Positions 53,728 to 64,000 of a stretch of DNA of 64,000 bases are shown here, piece after piece. Below the pieces are notes generated by a model that searched no databases, was not told the DNA's origin, and was given only the letters and a program-made list of their open reading frames with translations. The DNA comes from Ascaris suum. Its lineage: Eukaryota > Nematoda > Chromadorea > Rhabditida > Ascarididae. Each line of letters begins with the position of its first letter. Within the stretch, counting starts at the first letter, position 1. Position numbers and translations under genes: made by a program. The stretch covers positions 5,956,001 through 6,020,000 of the forward strand of contig CM024180.1 of assembly GCA_013433145.1 (NCBI GenBank), in the 5' to 3' direction.

Positions 53728-56107
53728 AATATCGATAAAAGCAGCGCTGAACATTGATATGTAGTTAGTTAATGCCATAATGACAAACGAAACATGGCCT
53801 GAATGCGGTTTCGCGCACAAGTGACCGGACTCGTCCTATGATAACGTGCAGATGGGTTAAGCGTAATCTTGGCTCCACAACGGTAAAAGGCCGCTGCACG
53901 ACCAAGAACACGTTTAACACATCTCCATGTGATATGTGGTCGCCGATTAAACTCAGCTTCGCTCCTGGCGCCAACCGGAGTCAGGATCGGAAATAAAGCA
54001 AACACAACATGCAGCATACTTAATTAAAGAAGAACGATAACGTAAGCGTAATTGAGAAGTATGCTCTCTCCGATGGAAACGCTCAGAAGGAGTGACGACG
54101 CAAATTTTTTTAAGATCATATCAAACCCAATACTGAAATCACCCACTTCTGTATGTATTAGAGACATCCTTAGCCTACCTCTTATATTAGGCAAAAACTC
54201 CTGGAACAAATCCACACCTATCACCCACCGTCCTCTCCCCCCCCCCTCCCCCTCCCCATCCGCTAACCGATGCCCGTTTCACCGAAATAATGCAACGCAA
54301 CATTTACTGCACAAACATTTGGCTGGCGTTGATGTTACGTGTTAGCTACAGTGGCCTTCTTCTCAGGGTGATTTCCTTTTGAAAGTGCAATAGTTCTTGA
54401 AAATCTGTAATTAAAAACTTAAGCATCTTCCTTTGACGATTTATTTTCATTTATTATTGTCGCAGAAAAAGAAAAGAAAATAAAGAAATTAATACACAAA
54501 TAAATACCATTTAAAGCAAAAGTTTGCTTGAAACAGATGTTATTTCGAGTGTTAAGTTGCAATACAATTGTTAAAATCTGCATATGCAAATTTTTCAATC
54601 TTGAGACGATTCTTTTTAGCATATGGTAATTGCTGACAATACACAAATATCATTGCAAAATTTCTTCATTGCATAAATTTTTTTGTCTCAGGAAATTATT
54701 GCAATTGTGGACCGCGCAGAATTTGCATTCAACAAAATTGTTTGCATTCCCTCTTAAAAAGTAATTTTCCCCATTGATAGGAAAATTTGGTTATTTAAAG
54801 ATAATGGTATATTTTCACGGGGTGAGAGCGCATTAGATGGTGGTGTGGTATATTGTCGTACTGGTTTTTCCACCTGGTATGCTATTTCTTCTTTGTTTTA
54901 TTTTTCAATCTTCCACCCGGTTTCTTCTAGAACTGTAGTTTCAAATGGAACCATGCATCTGATCATCTGTAAATTTGCATTATCGATTGCTCGTAGTACG
55001 TAAAAATAAAATAAGTGCTGACTGAATTATTAAATGCTGCGGTCGTTCTTATACACGACGTTTTAGCAACGCTGTTGATAGTCCCTTCGTGCTTTCTTCT
55101 TTCGAAAAAAGCACAAGTTGTTTAAAATGCCCATATTTCAAATTTTCCTAGCCGCATAACCTGTGCACCTGGTTAAATTCGATCCCGTCATCGTCGTCTC
55201 ACCATGATCAAATATGTCTTCGGCTAACTATCACCGCGAATCTTTTTTTTGCACACTACTTGGGCACCTCTTCTATTTGAAGTGTCTTCTAATATACGGT
55301 GATTTACAAAAAACTGCAAATAACTTGAGCTGCAAAGGTCATGGAGGAATAGAGCTTTTGTTGTTTTTTTTCGTTTTTTTTTTTTGTTGAATTTCCGGTA
55401 ACAGCACGTTCAAAAGCGTCCAGTTTTGTTTCCTTTTCCCGATATTTCGTTGTTTTTGTCCACTTTCTTGTGTTATTGTCATTAAAAAGTTCAGGTGAGA
55501 TTATTACCTTTCTCTTGTCACCGACAGTTTTATAGATACGATTTTTTTTTCTGCCTTTTTTGGAAAAATTTCTAGATTTAGATTTAATTTTCAGGTGTAA
55601 ATCCAATTTACCTCAAAGTTTTCCTCATTCCAAGTAAAGCGATTACCTGTGCAGCCATTAGGTTGCATATGATTCATTCGGTATGATTCTTGAGGAAAGG
55701 TAATACCGAAGTGAACATATCTGATCGGAAATTATTAGGAAGATGGCACTATGTGTTAAGGGAGATAAATATCGTTTAAATCGACGTTGTAGCCGAGAGG
55801 ACTTGCATTTGTGTGCCATTCAGATCCTATCCTAATATTATGCCCCATTCACCTTCCATTCTCCCTTACCAATGAAAAGTTTTTTTTTTTAAATTCAAGT
55901 TCTTGTTCAAGTCTTTTAAGTCGCCAAGTTTAAGAAAGCTTCACATATTAAGAAGAGGATGTTGGATACCATAGGCAGTTGATATTATCAGGTAGAATCA
56001 CTTCAGTGATTTGTCGACAGAATAGATGATGCTGGAGAGGTGACATCGTTCTTATTGCATTTGCGTATTTTATTTTATTTAAAACTTATAATTTTTCGTT
56101 GTTGCAG
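53728..56107. other. Intergenic region 5' of copb-1
   Basis: AT-rich, with C-rich polypyrimidine tracts near 54.23 kb. It must hold the copb-1 promoter and possibly the 5' end of a plus-strand gene whose later exons are at 56.1 and 57.66 kb. An ATG at 55214 and a coding-like stretch at about 55.6 kb are conceivable 5' parts, but no consistent exon chain could be built. Confidence 0.4.
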
Positions 56108-56173
56108 AATAAACAAGTATTAGTGAGCGACGACATTTCGGTGATTGAATTGGAACGACCGATAATTTTTGTG
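56108..56173 (+). CDS. Candidate exon of an unidentified small gene
   Basis: GTTGCAG acceptor, 22 open codons (NKQVLVSDDISVIELERPII then FV), and a GTGGTAATT donor. Only this phase is free of stops. The reading is protein-like and matches no family that I know. Confidence 0.4.
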
Positions 56174-56525
56174 GTAATTAGCCATATATCGATTCTTTGG
56201 CAGCACTCATCATCTTCCATGTTACAAAGCGCTTTTTTCGGGAATATTGTAGATTCTTTTGCAACTTAGGCGGAATTTTGCTTACGGTGGGTGCTAAGGA
56301 GTGATCTGTTGTGATCAAATGAGTTTTATGATCGCAACGATCGTGATGATCTTTATTGGTGTATAATAGATTGTGTGCTCACACTTGTTTGATTTTGATA
56401 TGATATCTCTCCCATGTGTATTATGACCTCCCATACCTTCGGGGCCGTAGCTGAAGGCATAAATAGGCTACGGTCTTGCTTGCTAATCAGTGTGTGTGTT
56501 TGGCTACTTGCAGTCCTGTGACTTT

Positions 56526-56566
56526 GCTACTCGCAGTAAACGAGTTTCCCGTTTGCTACGAGTAGC
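56526..56566. other. Stem-loop
   Basis: GCTACTCG (56526-56533) pairs with CGAGTAGC (56559-56566). Inside, AAACG (56538-56542) pairs with CGTTT (56550-56554) around a 7-nt loop. Related GCTACTYGCAGT and CGAGTAGCGGG words recur nearby and at about 57.43 kb. Confidence 0.5.
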
Positions 56567-57214
56567 GGGACATTTTTAGGCGGAGAGTTCGATACTGTAA
56601 GGAAAGGGGGAACAAGTTTGAGTAGGTCGACTGGCAGAGTTTTTGTACAAATTTAGAGAATTGATGGATTTTGAGTTTTCAATATCTGCTGCACGTTCGA
56701 TTGCAGGTGTACTTCAGTACAGCTGAAGTTTTTTCTATTGGTGGGAAGATAGTCATGATTTCATGCTCCCGTTAATGCATATGTAATTACGGGTGTCTTG
56801 GATCTTTCTTATCGTGTTTCCATACTCTTTTAGCCTATTTAGCGCCTCCGATTCAACACTTGCACTTCTTTCGGCAAATTCACCATTTGTAGGCGTAATA
56901 GTTTGCTTGCATTGCCTGTTATTACCTGCATTATCTGCATTGTACTTGTCACAAGTTCTTATTAATAATCGGCGAAGCACGCACTTCCGATGTGTTGAAA
57001 GAGTTTCCTGTTTCATAGTCCTGCTTTGTTTTTCCTTCCATCGTGCTGTAAAGATTGGAGCCAATTGATAGAAGCAGACTTTATGTGCTGGGGAGCACTT
57101 AATTAGTACTGTTTAGTTTATGGGAAGGTTAAATTACTTCTTAAAGTTTTTGCATCTGTTTCTTTGTGAGAATAGTTGTGATAGTATTCTGATACGGTCT
57201 GCCTTCCGTCCCCC

Positions 57215-57290
57215 TTCTTTCCCATCTTCCCTTCCCCTCCCCACCTTTTCCTCTCTTCCCTTCCCCTCCCCACCTCCTCTCCTCTCGTCT
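57215..57290 (+). repeat. C/T-rich polypyrimidine tract
   Basis: Repeated CTTCCCCTCCCCACC-type blocks over about 75 bp. The opposite strand is G-rich. Confidence 0.75.
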
Positions 57291-57436
57291 CGCATTCCGC
57301 TGCTATCCTTGCTTTGTATCTGTTGCACTCTTTGCGTTGTCATTTATTTACTTTTATTCACAGTCTACGTGCTGCTACGAGCCGACTGCGGCCACCAGAA
57401 AAGACGTGGGCAGTTGGAGTAGTGCGAGTAGCGGGT

Positions 57437-57454
57437 GGGGGGGGGGGGGGGGGG
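57437..57454 (+). repeat. Poly-G tract (18 G)
   Basis: Eighteen consecutive G bases following GCGGGT. Confidence 0.9.
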
Positions 57455-57657
57455 ATAAAAAACTCATTGATCTAGATTTATTTTCATTGCATTTTTGTTT
57501 TTAATTATGAACTATTTTTTTATTATTCTATTTATTATTCTCTCCAGTAATCAATAATATTGACGGATTTGAATGAAAGTTACAGTCGAGGTTTTTAAGA
57601 TGCTTGCTCTTCATTCATATGAAGTGATATCCTCTTATGTTTTACATCTCATTGCAG

Positions 57658-57702
57658 ATATTCACTTTCCAGGAGATCGTTGAGTACGACATTCAAAACT
57701 GA
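57658..57702 (+). CDS. Candidate terminal exon of an unidentified small gene
   Basis: ATTGCAG acceptor, then IFTFQEIVEYDIQN and TGA in the phase left by the 56108-56173 exon. The stop lies only 48 nt before the next ATG, which suggests two tightly packed genes on one strand. An alternative frame is also open to a stop at 57709-57711. Confidence 0.35.
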   Translation: MFTFQEIVEYDIQN

Positions 57703-57720
57703 TAACGTCTGAAGAGCTGC

Positions 57721-57750
57721 CCGCAGTGGCAGTGAGTATTGCCAACAACA
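57721..57750 (+). promoter_or_regulatory. Candidate trans-splice acceptor of the 3' gene
   Basis: CCGCAG ends at 57726, 24 nt before ATG 57751 and 24 nt after the upstream stop codon. The spacing resembles a nematode operon junction. No poly(A) signal lies between. Confidence 0.4.
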
Positions 57751-57774
57751 ATGGCTCCCGCTGATGAAATCTCT
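57751..57774 (+). CDS. 3' gene, exon 1 candidate
   Basis: ATG to GTATGT donor, encoding MAPADEIS. The close upstream AG supports it as a start. Phase 0. Confidence 0.5.
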
Positions 57775-57790
57775 GTATGTTATACATACG

Positions 57791-57853
<63 letters not shown>

Positions 57854-60800
57854 TACTACCTGTTGCTAGATGGATAGAGTCTAGGATTAGCGGTTTTTTT
57901 TGCGATATTCGGCGGATTTCGGTCAGGTGTGGTCGATGTTAGGTTCTTCAGACGTAGATACCATCCATTGATGGGGCATGAAATTCGTAATCGAATTGCA
58001 AGTTCAATCATCTTACGTTTGTTGATTTAGGTAGCGCTGGTTGCACGCCTTGCCGATTGCTTCAAATGGGCGTTTCATTCTTTATCGTTCTACGGTGCCG
58101 TAATGGTGTCTCATTTCTCAGGGTATTTAGCAGCAAACGTTTTTTAGGTGAAAGGTGGTGCAGATGAAGATCAAGGCTATTTGAATTTATTGAGGGGGAG
58201 AGAGGAAGGGGGTGAATATTATAGATGTGACAGCGGTACAAACCGTTGTAAGTTTTGAAGTTACATTGTTGCACGAACCCTATTTTCGGATTTTTACCAT
58301 CAAAAGACGCAAACATTTTGTTGTTAATTTGTTGAAAATTTGCAATTTCAAGTATCTGGCATGGCTGCTTGCCCTGCAAAAGAAGGAGGGGTTTTATTCG
58401 AAGTCATACGGTACATTTATTTAATGAGGGGAAACCGAACGCAAGAAAACGTTAGCTTAAGTGACCTTATTTAGATTGAGGAAGGCTAGGAATTTGCGAG
58501 TTCGCTCTTCAAATTGGGAGCTCGAGCCGCCGTTTCTGTTGAATTTCATCCGATGATACCATTGTTGAATTATCCCTTCGTCACTTCTTATAAGGATGTT
58601 GAATAAGAAGAGAAGGGGGGTGTGATTTTACCAAGAGGCCTTGCATTCCCACTATGTGATTTTACTAAAAGGCCTTGCATTCCCCCTACACCCTCTCTCA
58701 CCTTTTTAGTTTTCCTTGTCCCAATAGATTGGAGGCGAGGGCATAACGTCGGCATCTTTCTTCACAGCCTTGTTTGCTCATTCGACCCATCAAAGATCGC
58801 CAAATGAATAAGCCATTGCATAACACTTCTTTCTCCTCTCCTTTAATTATCCATCTTTCGGCTTCTTCGTTTACCGTTTGGCGCTGTGGATGAATTGTTT
58901 GCAGATTCGTTCGACATTTATCTGCTTTGGAACAATGCGATGTGCTGTGATACGACCGACCGTCGTCTCGTCTGATTTTATTGTAATTAATATAAAGGAA
59001 TCACTTCAACGGCTCTCATTGCAAATCGCTTTCAAACATATATTGAGTGCACAAGTAAATTTGACAGAGTTATTTATTTTTATTAATCAACGCTGATCTA
59101 TTTCACTGCATTCTTATGCGTGAAAGATGGTTTGCATAGATCGGAGGATAAGTGTCAGGCAAATGTATAGAGAAGTGGGGGTAGAAAGGGGATGCGGAAA
59201 GAGGATTGCTCACCAATGGAAGCCTCTTTGATTATTGGAGTACGCCGATTGTAATAGTCGGTGTTGAGGCGATCTTCGTGTAAGATTCGATAGTGAAAGT
59301 TTTCACCTAACTTTGTTTCGAGAGTAGTAATCGAGGTGCACTGTGTGGATAACATATTTAATTTATGGGATTACAATATAATCTGGGATAGGATTTAACA
59401 AGAAAAGGTGGTATGGAGTTTGAAAGGTTCGAGGGGAGGCACGAACGAGTTTTTTTTGGGCGCTTGGTGCGGTATATTCTATGCCTTGGCAAGCACAATG
59501 TTGATCTTGTTGTTGCACTAGTTGCTTGCTGTCTTTTATATTGCTTCAAATATATTTTGAGCCATAAATTGGGAGGCGTTGTAGATCTGTCACCGAGGGA
59601 GGCCTGGGAGAGGGTGGTCCCGCATTGCGGTGAGGATAAGCTCGGGTTCATGCTCACTCAACAATAATCAGAAGTCACGATTCGTTCGCCGCAAAGGCAG
59701 GTCTGTAGGATTATGGGGGATTGTGTGTAGGAGTCCGATATGATCCGTGCTATTGGTTCACCTCGTCTTCGTCCATAGTCGTAGGTAAACAGGTTTTTTT
59801 TTGAGTGATGAATGCAGGTTCAAGACTTTTAAGCGAGTTGCAGTGAGTTTTAAAGTGAAGTAAAGCATATATTGTCAATAGTATTAATGGTTTTCCTTAT
59901 TTCATCGAAACGTGATGAAGTTTTTATGACACTAGTGGATGGACTGCGATTCGTCGGTGCTAGGGATCCAATGATGCTCATCTGCTATGCGATATGCGTG
60001 ATAGATGTCCTGCAACGCTGTCATCACTCACATTACATCACTGTATTCTAGATCTCTGTGGAGGGCGTCGAACGAGGCTTGATACTGCTCGTCAATCAGT
60101 ATTGTGCGAGACGAATTCGTGATTCATTACATATGAATTCGACTCCGAGTGCTGCTATCACCGGTGTCACCCCATATTTCGATCCGGACAGTATACGCGT
60201 CTGTCAGAAGTTGGAGTTGTTTATTTTCGTACTTTTTTCGAACTATGGATTTTTTTAAATAGAGAAATCACATCGATTGGTCAAAAGTCGAAAATTAATT
60301 GAGGCTACTGGGGAACGATGTTATTGAGGAACAGGTTTTTGCAGTGATATTTAAACACATCTAGTCATTAGTTGTCCATCCTTTTGATCCGCTTTTTGGA
60401 CGAATCCCTTGACTTTTTTATACAATTCAGTCCACGATTTCCATCGGCGGAATATGTTGATTATATGTGTGGAATGTTGAGACTAAAGCACACCTCCGGT
60501 CTCGATCTAGAAATCGCTAAATTCTTTTTGTGCTTTTCTCAACTTCTCAAATTCGAAAAAATGTTTCACAGCGCAGAGCTAATTTGCATATACTTCCGTC
60601 GACCCGTTTGCCCTTCATTTTTTAAAGTAGATTTTGGCTAGTCAGTGAAGTTACAGCGATCTAACCTAATAAATAAGGCAGACATATTCATTTCATCTGA
60701 TCATTGATCGACGTTCATCGTTGTGAAGCAATAACTGATGAAATACTACCAGTGAACATGTTTGAGGCGACTCCACTTAGCGTATCAAAGAGAATGAGGA

Positions 60801-63693
60801 TTTTTTTTCGATCGGGAGAATTGAAAAAACTTTTTCATGGAGGATCTTTTATTTTGTCCCATTCTGAAATGCTCGAAAGCGTTTTGTCTGTTCTTATTTT
60901 ATGCACGTTACATATTCATTGTCTTCTCTTGTTATTTAAACATCTGCTTTGATTGGGAACTTATTTTCAGCTAGAAAGGATGATTTTGTAATTTTTGTAG
61001 CACCTTGAATGCCCTTCCTAGATGGTATACTTTTCAAAAAAGGCTGGAATAGGAAAGCCTTCCCAATTTATAAGGTTTTACGCCTCGCGTACTGCTGATC
61101 AAGTTTTATGTTGCTGTTCAGCTAACGTCATCATATAATATAGCGTTGCGGACTTTAGTGGTTCTAATTTAGTGAGTAATTTTGAGGTATATTGTGGTCG
61201 ATATAAAGGCTTGTGGAAGAGAAGATTTAATGAAGTTGAACGTGACGCTAAGCAGTGTGCAACGACGAAAAGCTGAAGGTGCATTGGTTTCGAGAATCAC
61301 GCAGCCGGCAACAGCTCATGAACCTTTTTTGAGTAAGTTCTGAATAGAGTATTTTGAGGCTATGTTTTTACGTAAAACGGCTAAAGAGTCTAACCTACCC
61401 ATTTCGAAGGCGATTGCCCACCGCGGTAAGTGATAAAGTTGGTTTGGCGACTTAGGTAAAATAAGAGTTTACTATTATTTGTGCTTTCTGCAGAATTTAG
61501 CCGAAAATGGGGAGAAGTCCTATCTAGAGTTCGGCTTCGTTTATAAAGTATTGTAAACAGATAATGCATCGAATTTGAAGTGGCGTGCGTCGTTATTTTT
61601 GCAGGAGTATGCCCAAAATTGCATGACTCCCTGGAAATGTGTTTAAACGAGTGCTGTTTAAGGCATTTTATGATACTTTTAGCCATAATGTGAAATCTAT
61701 CTTCATTGGATCATTAACGTCATATCTACAATGAATTGGTAGGAGTAAGGGAATTGATCTGTTTTTTTTTCTGGTGACCTTGTCTGAATTGCTTTCTCCA
61801 GCGTGAATTGAGAGCATTTTTACCTTGTTGGGATATACAGGTGCTTAGTACGGTTCTAGCTTATAGTATGAAAGCTTTGATGTGTTACACATATCGGCTG
61901 AGAGAATTGATGTTCACTTTCAGCCGTAATGAGTGCCGACGATTATGTAACGTTGCTGCGTGAGCTGGAAGTGTTGCCGAATGCAGGTCATGCTAGTGTG
62001 CCACTAAGGCAGCAGCTGGTGAACACCAGAGCTGCACCTGCAGCTCATGGTGAGGCCGGTCATGCTCATCCGGCTGGAATTAAGGTAACATTTAATGTTC
62101 ATTTAGAGTTGATTCATGATGATGTGCATGAGGTGAAACGTCGTGATATATTATTCAAGGTATGTGCGCTATGGGCACGTTGTGTTAATAACAAGCGGAA
62201 GAATTTGTTGTACACTTTGATCCTTTATGTGTTCCGATTTAATTTATTAATTCCTGAGGAATAAACTGTGTGGCAAGTAGCCTGAAGCTTGAATAGCGTC
62301 ATTTCCATAGAGCAGAAAGGAAATTTTAGCCTCAGTTAATCTGTCTTTCTGATGTAATGCTGTAAGCTTAGGAAACTGTTTTAAGTAGCTGGCAGCTGGT
62401 CGATTATAAATCCAAATAAAAATCGCTTCGAACATTGTGATATTTTCTTGCTGAAGTGGAAGGGGAGGGGATGTTTGTTTTTTAAACGAAGAAAAGTGTA
62501 GTTACAGAGACGTAATACGGATTACGACGGCGAAGTTGATCGGAAGATGTCACGAGCGGATCGCGGTTCAAGACCCCCTTCACCACCGCTGATAACTGTG
62601 CCAATGAGACTCAAAGAAAATCCTCCGCAAAAGCCGTACACTTTCATGACAGCCCCACTTATCCAGGTAGTTCCGTTTTGTTTTTTCCTTTTTAAAACAG
62701 TTTCATCCCGTTTCGTTTGTGGCTTTATGATTCGAATTCGATCACTTTTTGGCTTAAACGACAGATCGATTGCTTCTTATGACCGGTCCGCAATGTATAA
62801 TTCGTAGGTTTTGCACGCGTTTGTGCAGGAAGTATTTGATAGGTAAATGTCCACCATATATGCTAATCCCTTTGAATCAGAGCGAAAATAACGCATCTTT
62901 CCAACGTAACATACCTTGATGCTGAAATGGTGGTTTGGTTATGTTTCAGTCTTCGGTTCCCGCTAAATATATGGAGCCGAGACAGATGAGTTATGTGCAG
63001 TCGAGAACGGGCAGACAGCATATGCCTGTTTCGATTCAAACAGCTTCAGCATTGACCCCCAATGCCCCATTAGAATCTCGACACCCAGCTGGAGGGATGC
63101 CAAATACAAATGGAACAGCTTTGCATGGTGTCACTCCTCAGAGCAGCGACTCGGCTACTGGGAGTGAGGAAAGGCGAATCACAAGATTGGCTGCTCAACG
63201 CAAAGTGGTGCATACTATCGAAGAGGATGATGACCCCGTTAGTTTATTGACTCTATTGCTGGCGATATGGAAGTGAAATGTGACTCTCGTTTATGTGTGC
63301 ACATATCAAACTGTGATATGTATCTATTGGGGTCTATGAATGGAAGGCTTACTGTTGGTTTTAACAGTAATCTCAAGTGATAGCACTCCTGAGAGGGAGC
63401 TAGTTGAACGACAAATTTCTTCAGTGAATTTTTCCTCAAGTGTATTTTCTTTTCATGTCATTTCGTACTTGATCGTAAAGTCAACACAGGATCGGTCTGC
63501 AACAATTTTTCATTCGGTGGGAGAGTGATTATCAATAGTAGGTATATATGAAGGCATACTAGAGGATTGTACACGGTATAGGTGGTCTACAACTGCATAC
63601 CGTACTCGCGACTCTCGAAAATATGAAGAGTAATCACATCCAAATCATCTTGCTCACAAAAGGGTGAGCAGAAATTGCAGTCACCGAGTGAAG
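57751..63693 (+). CDS. Unidentified multi-exon gene, 3' end probably outside the window
   Basis: Not recognised. Proposed exons: 57751-57774, 58031-58094, 58225-58247, 58490-58597, 58905-59054, 59882-59997, 60052-60209, 60431-60529, about 60729-60950 (end unclear), 61122-61171, 61253-61332, 61924-62084, 62508-62666, 62950-63237, 63663-63693. The last five form an unbroken chain of compatible phases. The first part starts MAPADEIS and is hydrophobic and helix-rich, like an alpha-solenoid (VALVARLADCFKWAF, DEVFMTLVDGLRFVGARDPM). The later part is low complexity: Ala/Gly/His-rich, basic (KRRNTDYDGE), Pro/Ser-rich, then RRITRLAAQRKVVHTIEEDDD. This layout is common in nuclear regulatory proteins, but no function is claimed. 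Junctions between 59.05 and 61.12 kb are uncertain, and no stop is assigned. Confidence 0.45.
57793..57850 (+). repeat. (AT)n microsatellite
   Basis: AT dinucleotide array of 58 bp starting 18 bp into the first intron of the 3' gene. Confidence 0.97.
58031..58094 (+). CDS. 3' gene, exon 2 candidate
   Basis: TTGATTTAG acceptor, phase 0. It reads VALVARLADCFKWAFHSLSF and ends in phase 1 at GTGCCG. Confidence 0.4.
58225..58247 (+). CDS. 3' gene, exon 3 candidate (23 bp)
   Basis: ATTATAG acceptor and strong GTAAGT donor. It continues phase 1 and encodes DVTAVQTV with the preceding base. Confidence 0.3.
58490..58597 (+). CDS. 3' gene, exon 4 candidate
   Basis: GGCTAG acceptor, 36 codons beginning EFASSLFKLGARAAVSVEFH, then HPMIPLLNYPF. 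The proposed donor GTTGAA is weak. Confidence 0.3.
58905..59054 (+). CDS. 3' gene, exon 5 candidate
   Basis: TTTGCAG acceptor, 50 codons in phase 0 ending ESLQRLSLQIAFKHILSAQ at a good GTAAAT donor. Confidence 0.4.
59882..59997 (+). CDS. 3' gene, exon 6 candidate
   Basis: GTCAATAG acceptor. It reads SSKRDEVFMTLVDGLRFVGA and RDPMMLICYAIC, ending in phase 0 at GTGATA before a 54-nt intron. Its entry phase (1) does not match exon 5, so an exon is missing or a junction is wrong. Confidence 0.45.
60052..60209 (+). CDS. 3' gene, exon 7 candidate
   Basis: TATTCTAG acceptor. It reads ISVEGVERGLILLVNQYCAR and AAITGVTPYFDPDSIRVCQ, clearly protein-like. It closes in phase 2 at a weak GTTGGA. Confidence 0.5.
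60431..60529 (+). CDS. 3' gene, exon 8 candidate
   Basis: ACAATTCAG acceptor, phase 2. It reads PRFPSAEYVDYMCGMLRLKH and GLDLEIAKFF, then a GTGCTT donor. Confidence 0.5.
60729..60950 (+). CDS. 3' gene, exon 9 region (boundaries uncertain)
   Basis: Open frame reading ITDEILPVNMFEATPLSVSK, then IFFRSGELKKLFHGG and SHSEMLESVLSVL. Protein-like, but neither splice site is convincing. A small extra exon near 60.58-60.63 kb may precede it. Confidence 0.35.
61122..61171 (+). CDS. 3' gene, exon 10 candidate
   Basis: GCTGTTCAG acceptor and strong GTGAGT donor, encoding LTSSYNIALRTLVVLI, phase 0 to phase 2. Confidence 0.45.
61253..61332 (+). CDS. 3' gene, exon 11
   Basis: Enters in phase 2 and reads SVQRRKAEGALVSRITQPAT then AHEPFL, ending at a perfect GTAAGT donor in phase 1. 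Confidence 0.55.
61924..62084 (+). CDS. 3' gene, exon 12
   Basis: TTTCAG acceptor, phase 1. It reads VMSADDYVTLLRELEVLPNA and an Ala/Gly/His-rich stretch ending GIK at GTAACA. Confidence 0.7.
62508..62666 (+). CDS. 3' gene, exon 13
   Basis: GTTACAG acceptor, 53 codons, phase 0. It is basic then Pro-rich: RRNTDYDGEVDRKMSRADRG, RPPSPPLITVPM and KPYTFMTAPLIQ, with a GTAGTT donor. Confidence 0.7.
62950..63237 (+). CDS. 3' gene, exon 14
   Basis: TTTCAG acceptor, 96 codons, phase 0. It is rich in Ser, Thr, Pro, Asn and Gly and ends with ERRITRLAAQRKVVHTIEED and an acidic DDP before GTTAGT. Confidence 0.75.
63663..63693 (+). CDS. 3' gene, exon 15 candidate
   Basis: CACAAAAG acceptor, 31 bp in phase 0 reading GEQKLQSPSE, GTAGAT donor in phase 1. 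No continuing exon is identified before the window ends. Confidence 0.4.
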
Positions 63694-64000
63694 GTAGATT
63701 TTCATGTCGTTTCGCCAATTGCTGATCGTGCTAATCCATTTTTTGCTATTTTCGATAGTTTTATGAAGTATTTGGGGTTGAGAGGAAGTGTGTCAAAAGA
63801 ATCAAGTTCATTATTAAGCGGGTTATTGGATGAATCAGTATTGACAGCCTGGTGGTTGAGCTGGTGGAAAGATATTATCACGTGCAATAATGAATACTTT
63901 CGAAACTGTACAGGTGAATAAAGTTTGCATCGTAAATTATACAAATGAGTTGAACGATTATGCGCTCATTAAATTGCGCAAGTTGTACTTGTCTTTAAGT
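63694..64000 (+). other. Terminal stretch, no supported feature
   Basis: Probably intron of the unidentified gene. An 85-codon frame at 63664-63921 is open here but disagrees with the phase leaving the last proposed exon. Confidence 0.4.

Noticed and set aside
55780..55830. Sequence resembling box A of a Leu/Ser tRNA
   Set aside because: No box B at a suitable distance and no cloverleaf pairing.

Overview
The window is AT-rich eukaryotic DNA that fits a nematode with long introns. The evidence is many short exons, T-rich introns ending in TTTCAG, TTTTAG or ATTAG-type acceptors, and a near-consensus AG 24-44 nt upstream of each start codon, as expected of spliced-leader trans-splicing. The best protein matches are a single-copy-style calsyntenin and a coatomer beta subunit. 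Long introns, (AT)n arrays and low GC suggest a spirurine or ascarid-like worm rather than Caenorhabditis. This placement is inference; no SL RNA, rRNA or complete tRNA gene was seen.

Layout: (1) 1-6.8 kb has no gene I can establish. It holds GC-richer ORF islands, one protein-like minus-strand segment near 3.2-3.3 kb, and a hairpin-forming MITE-like repeat at about 5.3 kb. (2) 6.85-35.77 kb, plus strand: a complete calsyntenin (casy-1/CLSTN type) of 18 common exons and two alternative last exons, predicting 928 or 950 residues. Introns are up to 5.5 kb and carry (AT)n arrays, minisatellites, poly-G tracts and a tRNA-like relic. (3) 35.8-41.1 kb: intergenic, between two convergent genes. (4) 41.14-53.69 kb, minus strand: a complete 17-exon beta-COP gene (copb-1), 969 residues. 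(5) 53.7-57.7 kb: upstream region with two coding-like plus-strand exons close to the next gene. (6) 57.75-63.7 kb, plus strand: an unidentified multi-exon gene. Its second half is supported by five phase-compatible exons; it encodes a helix-rich N-terminal part and a low-complexity Pro/Ser/Thr/Gly and acidic C-terminal part, and it probably runs off the window.

The two identified genes both concern membrane traffic. Calsyntenin is a cargo-docking membrane protein that links vesicles to kinesin-1 through W-acidic (WDD) motifs. Beta-COP is a COPI coat subunit for Golgi-ER retrograde transport. They are neighbours, not an operon. The most informative finding is that the calsyntenin gene appears to choose between a last exon that stops after two codons and one that adds a second kinesin-light-chain-binding WDD motif. 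Three introns in the two genes appear to use GC donors. I see no undescribed multi-gene system here; the unidentified 3' gene and several protein-like intronic or intergenic segments are the true unknowns.
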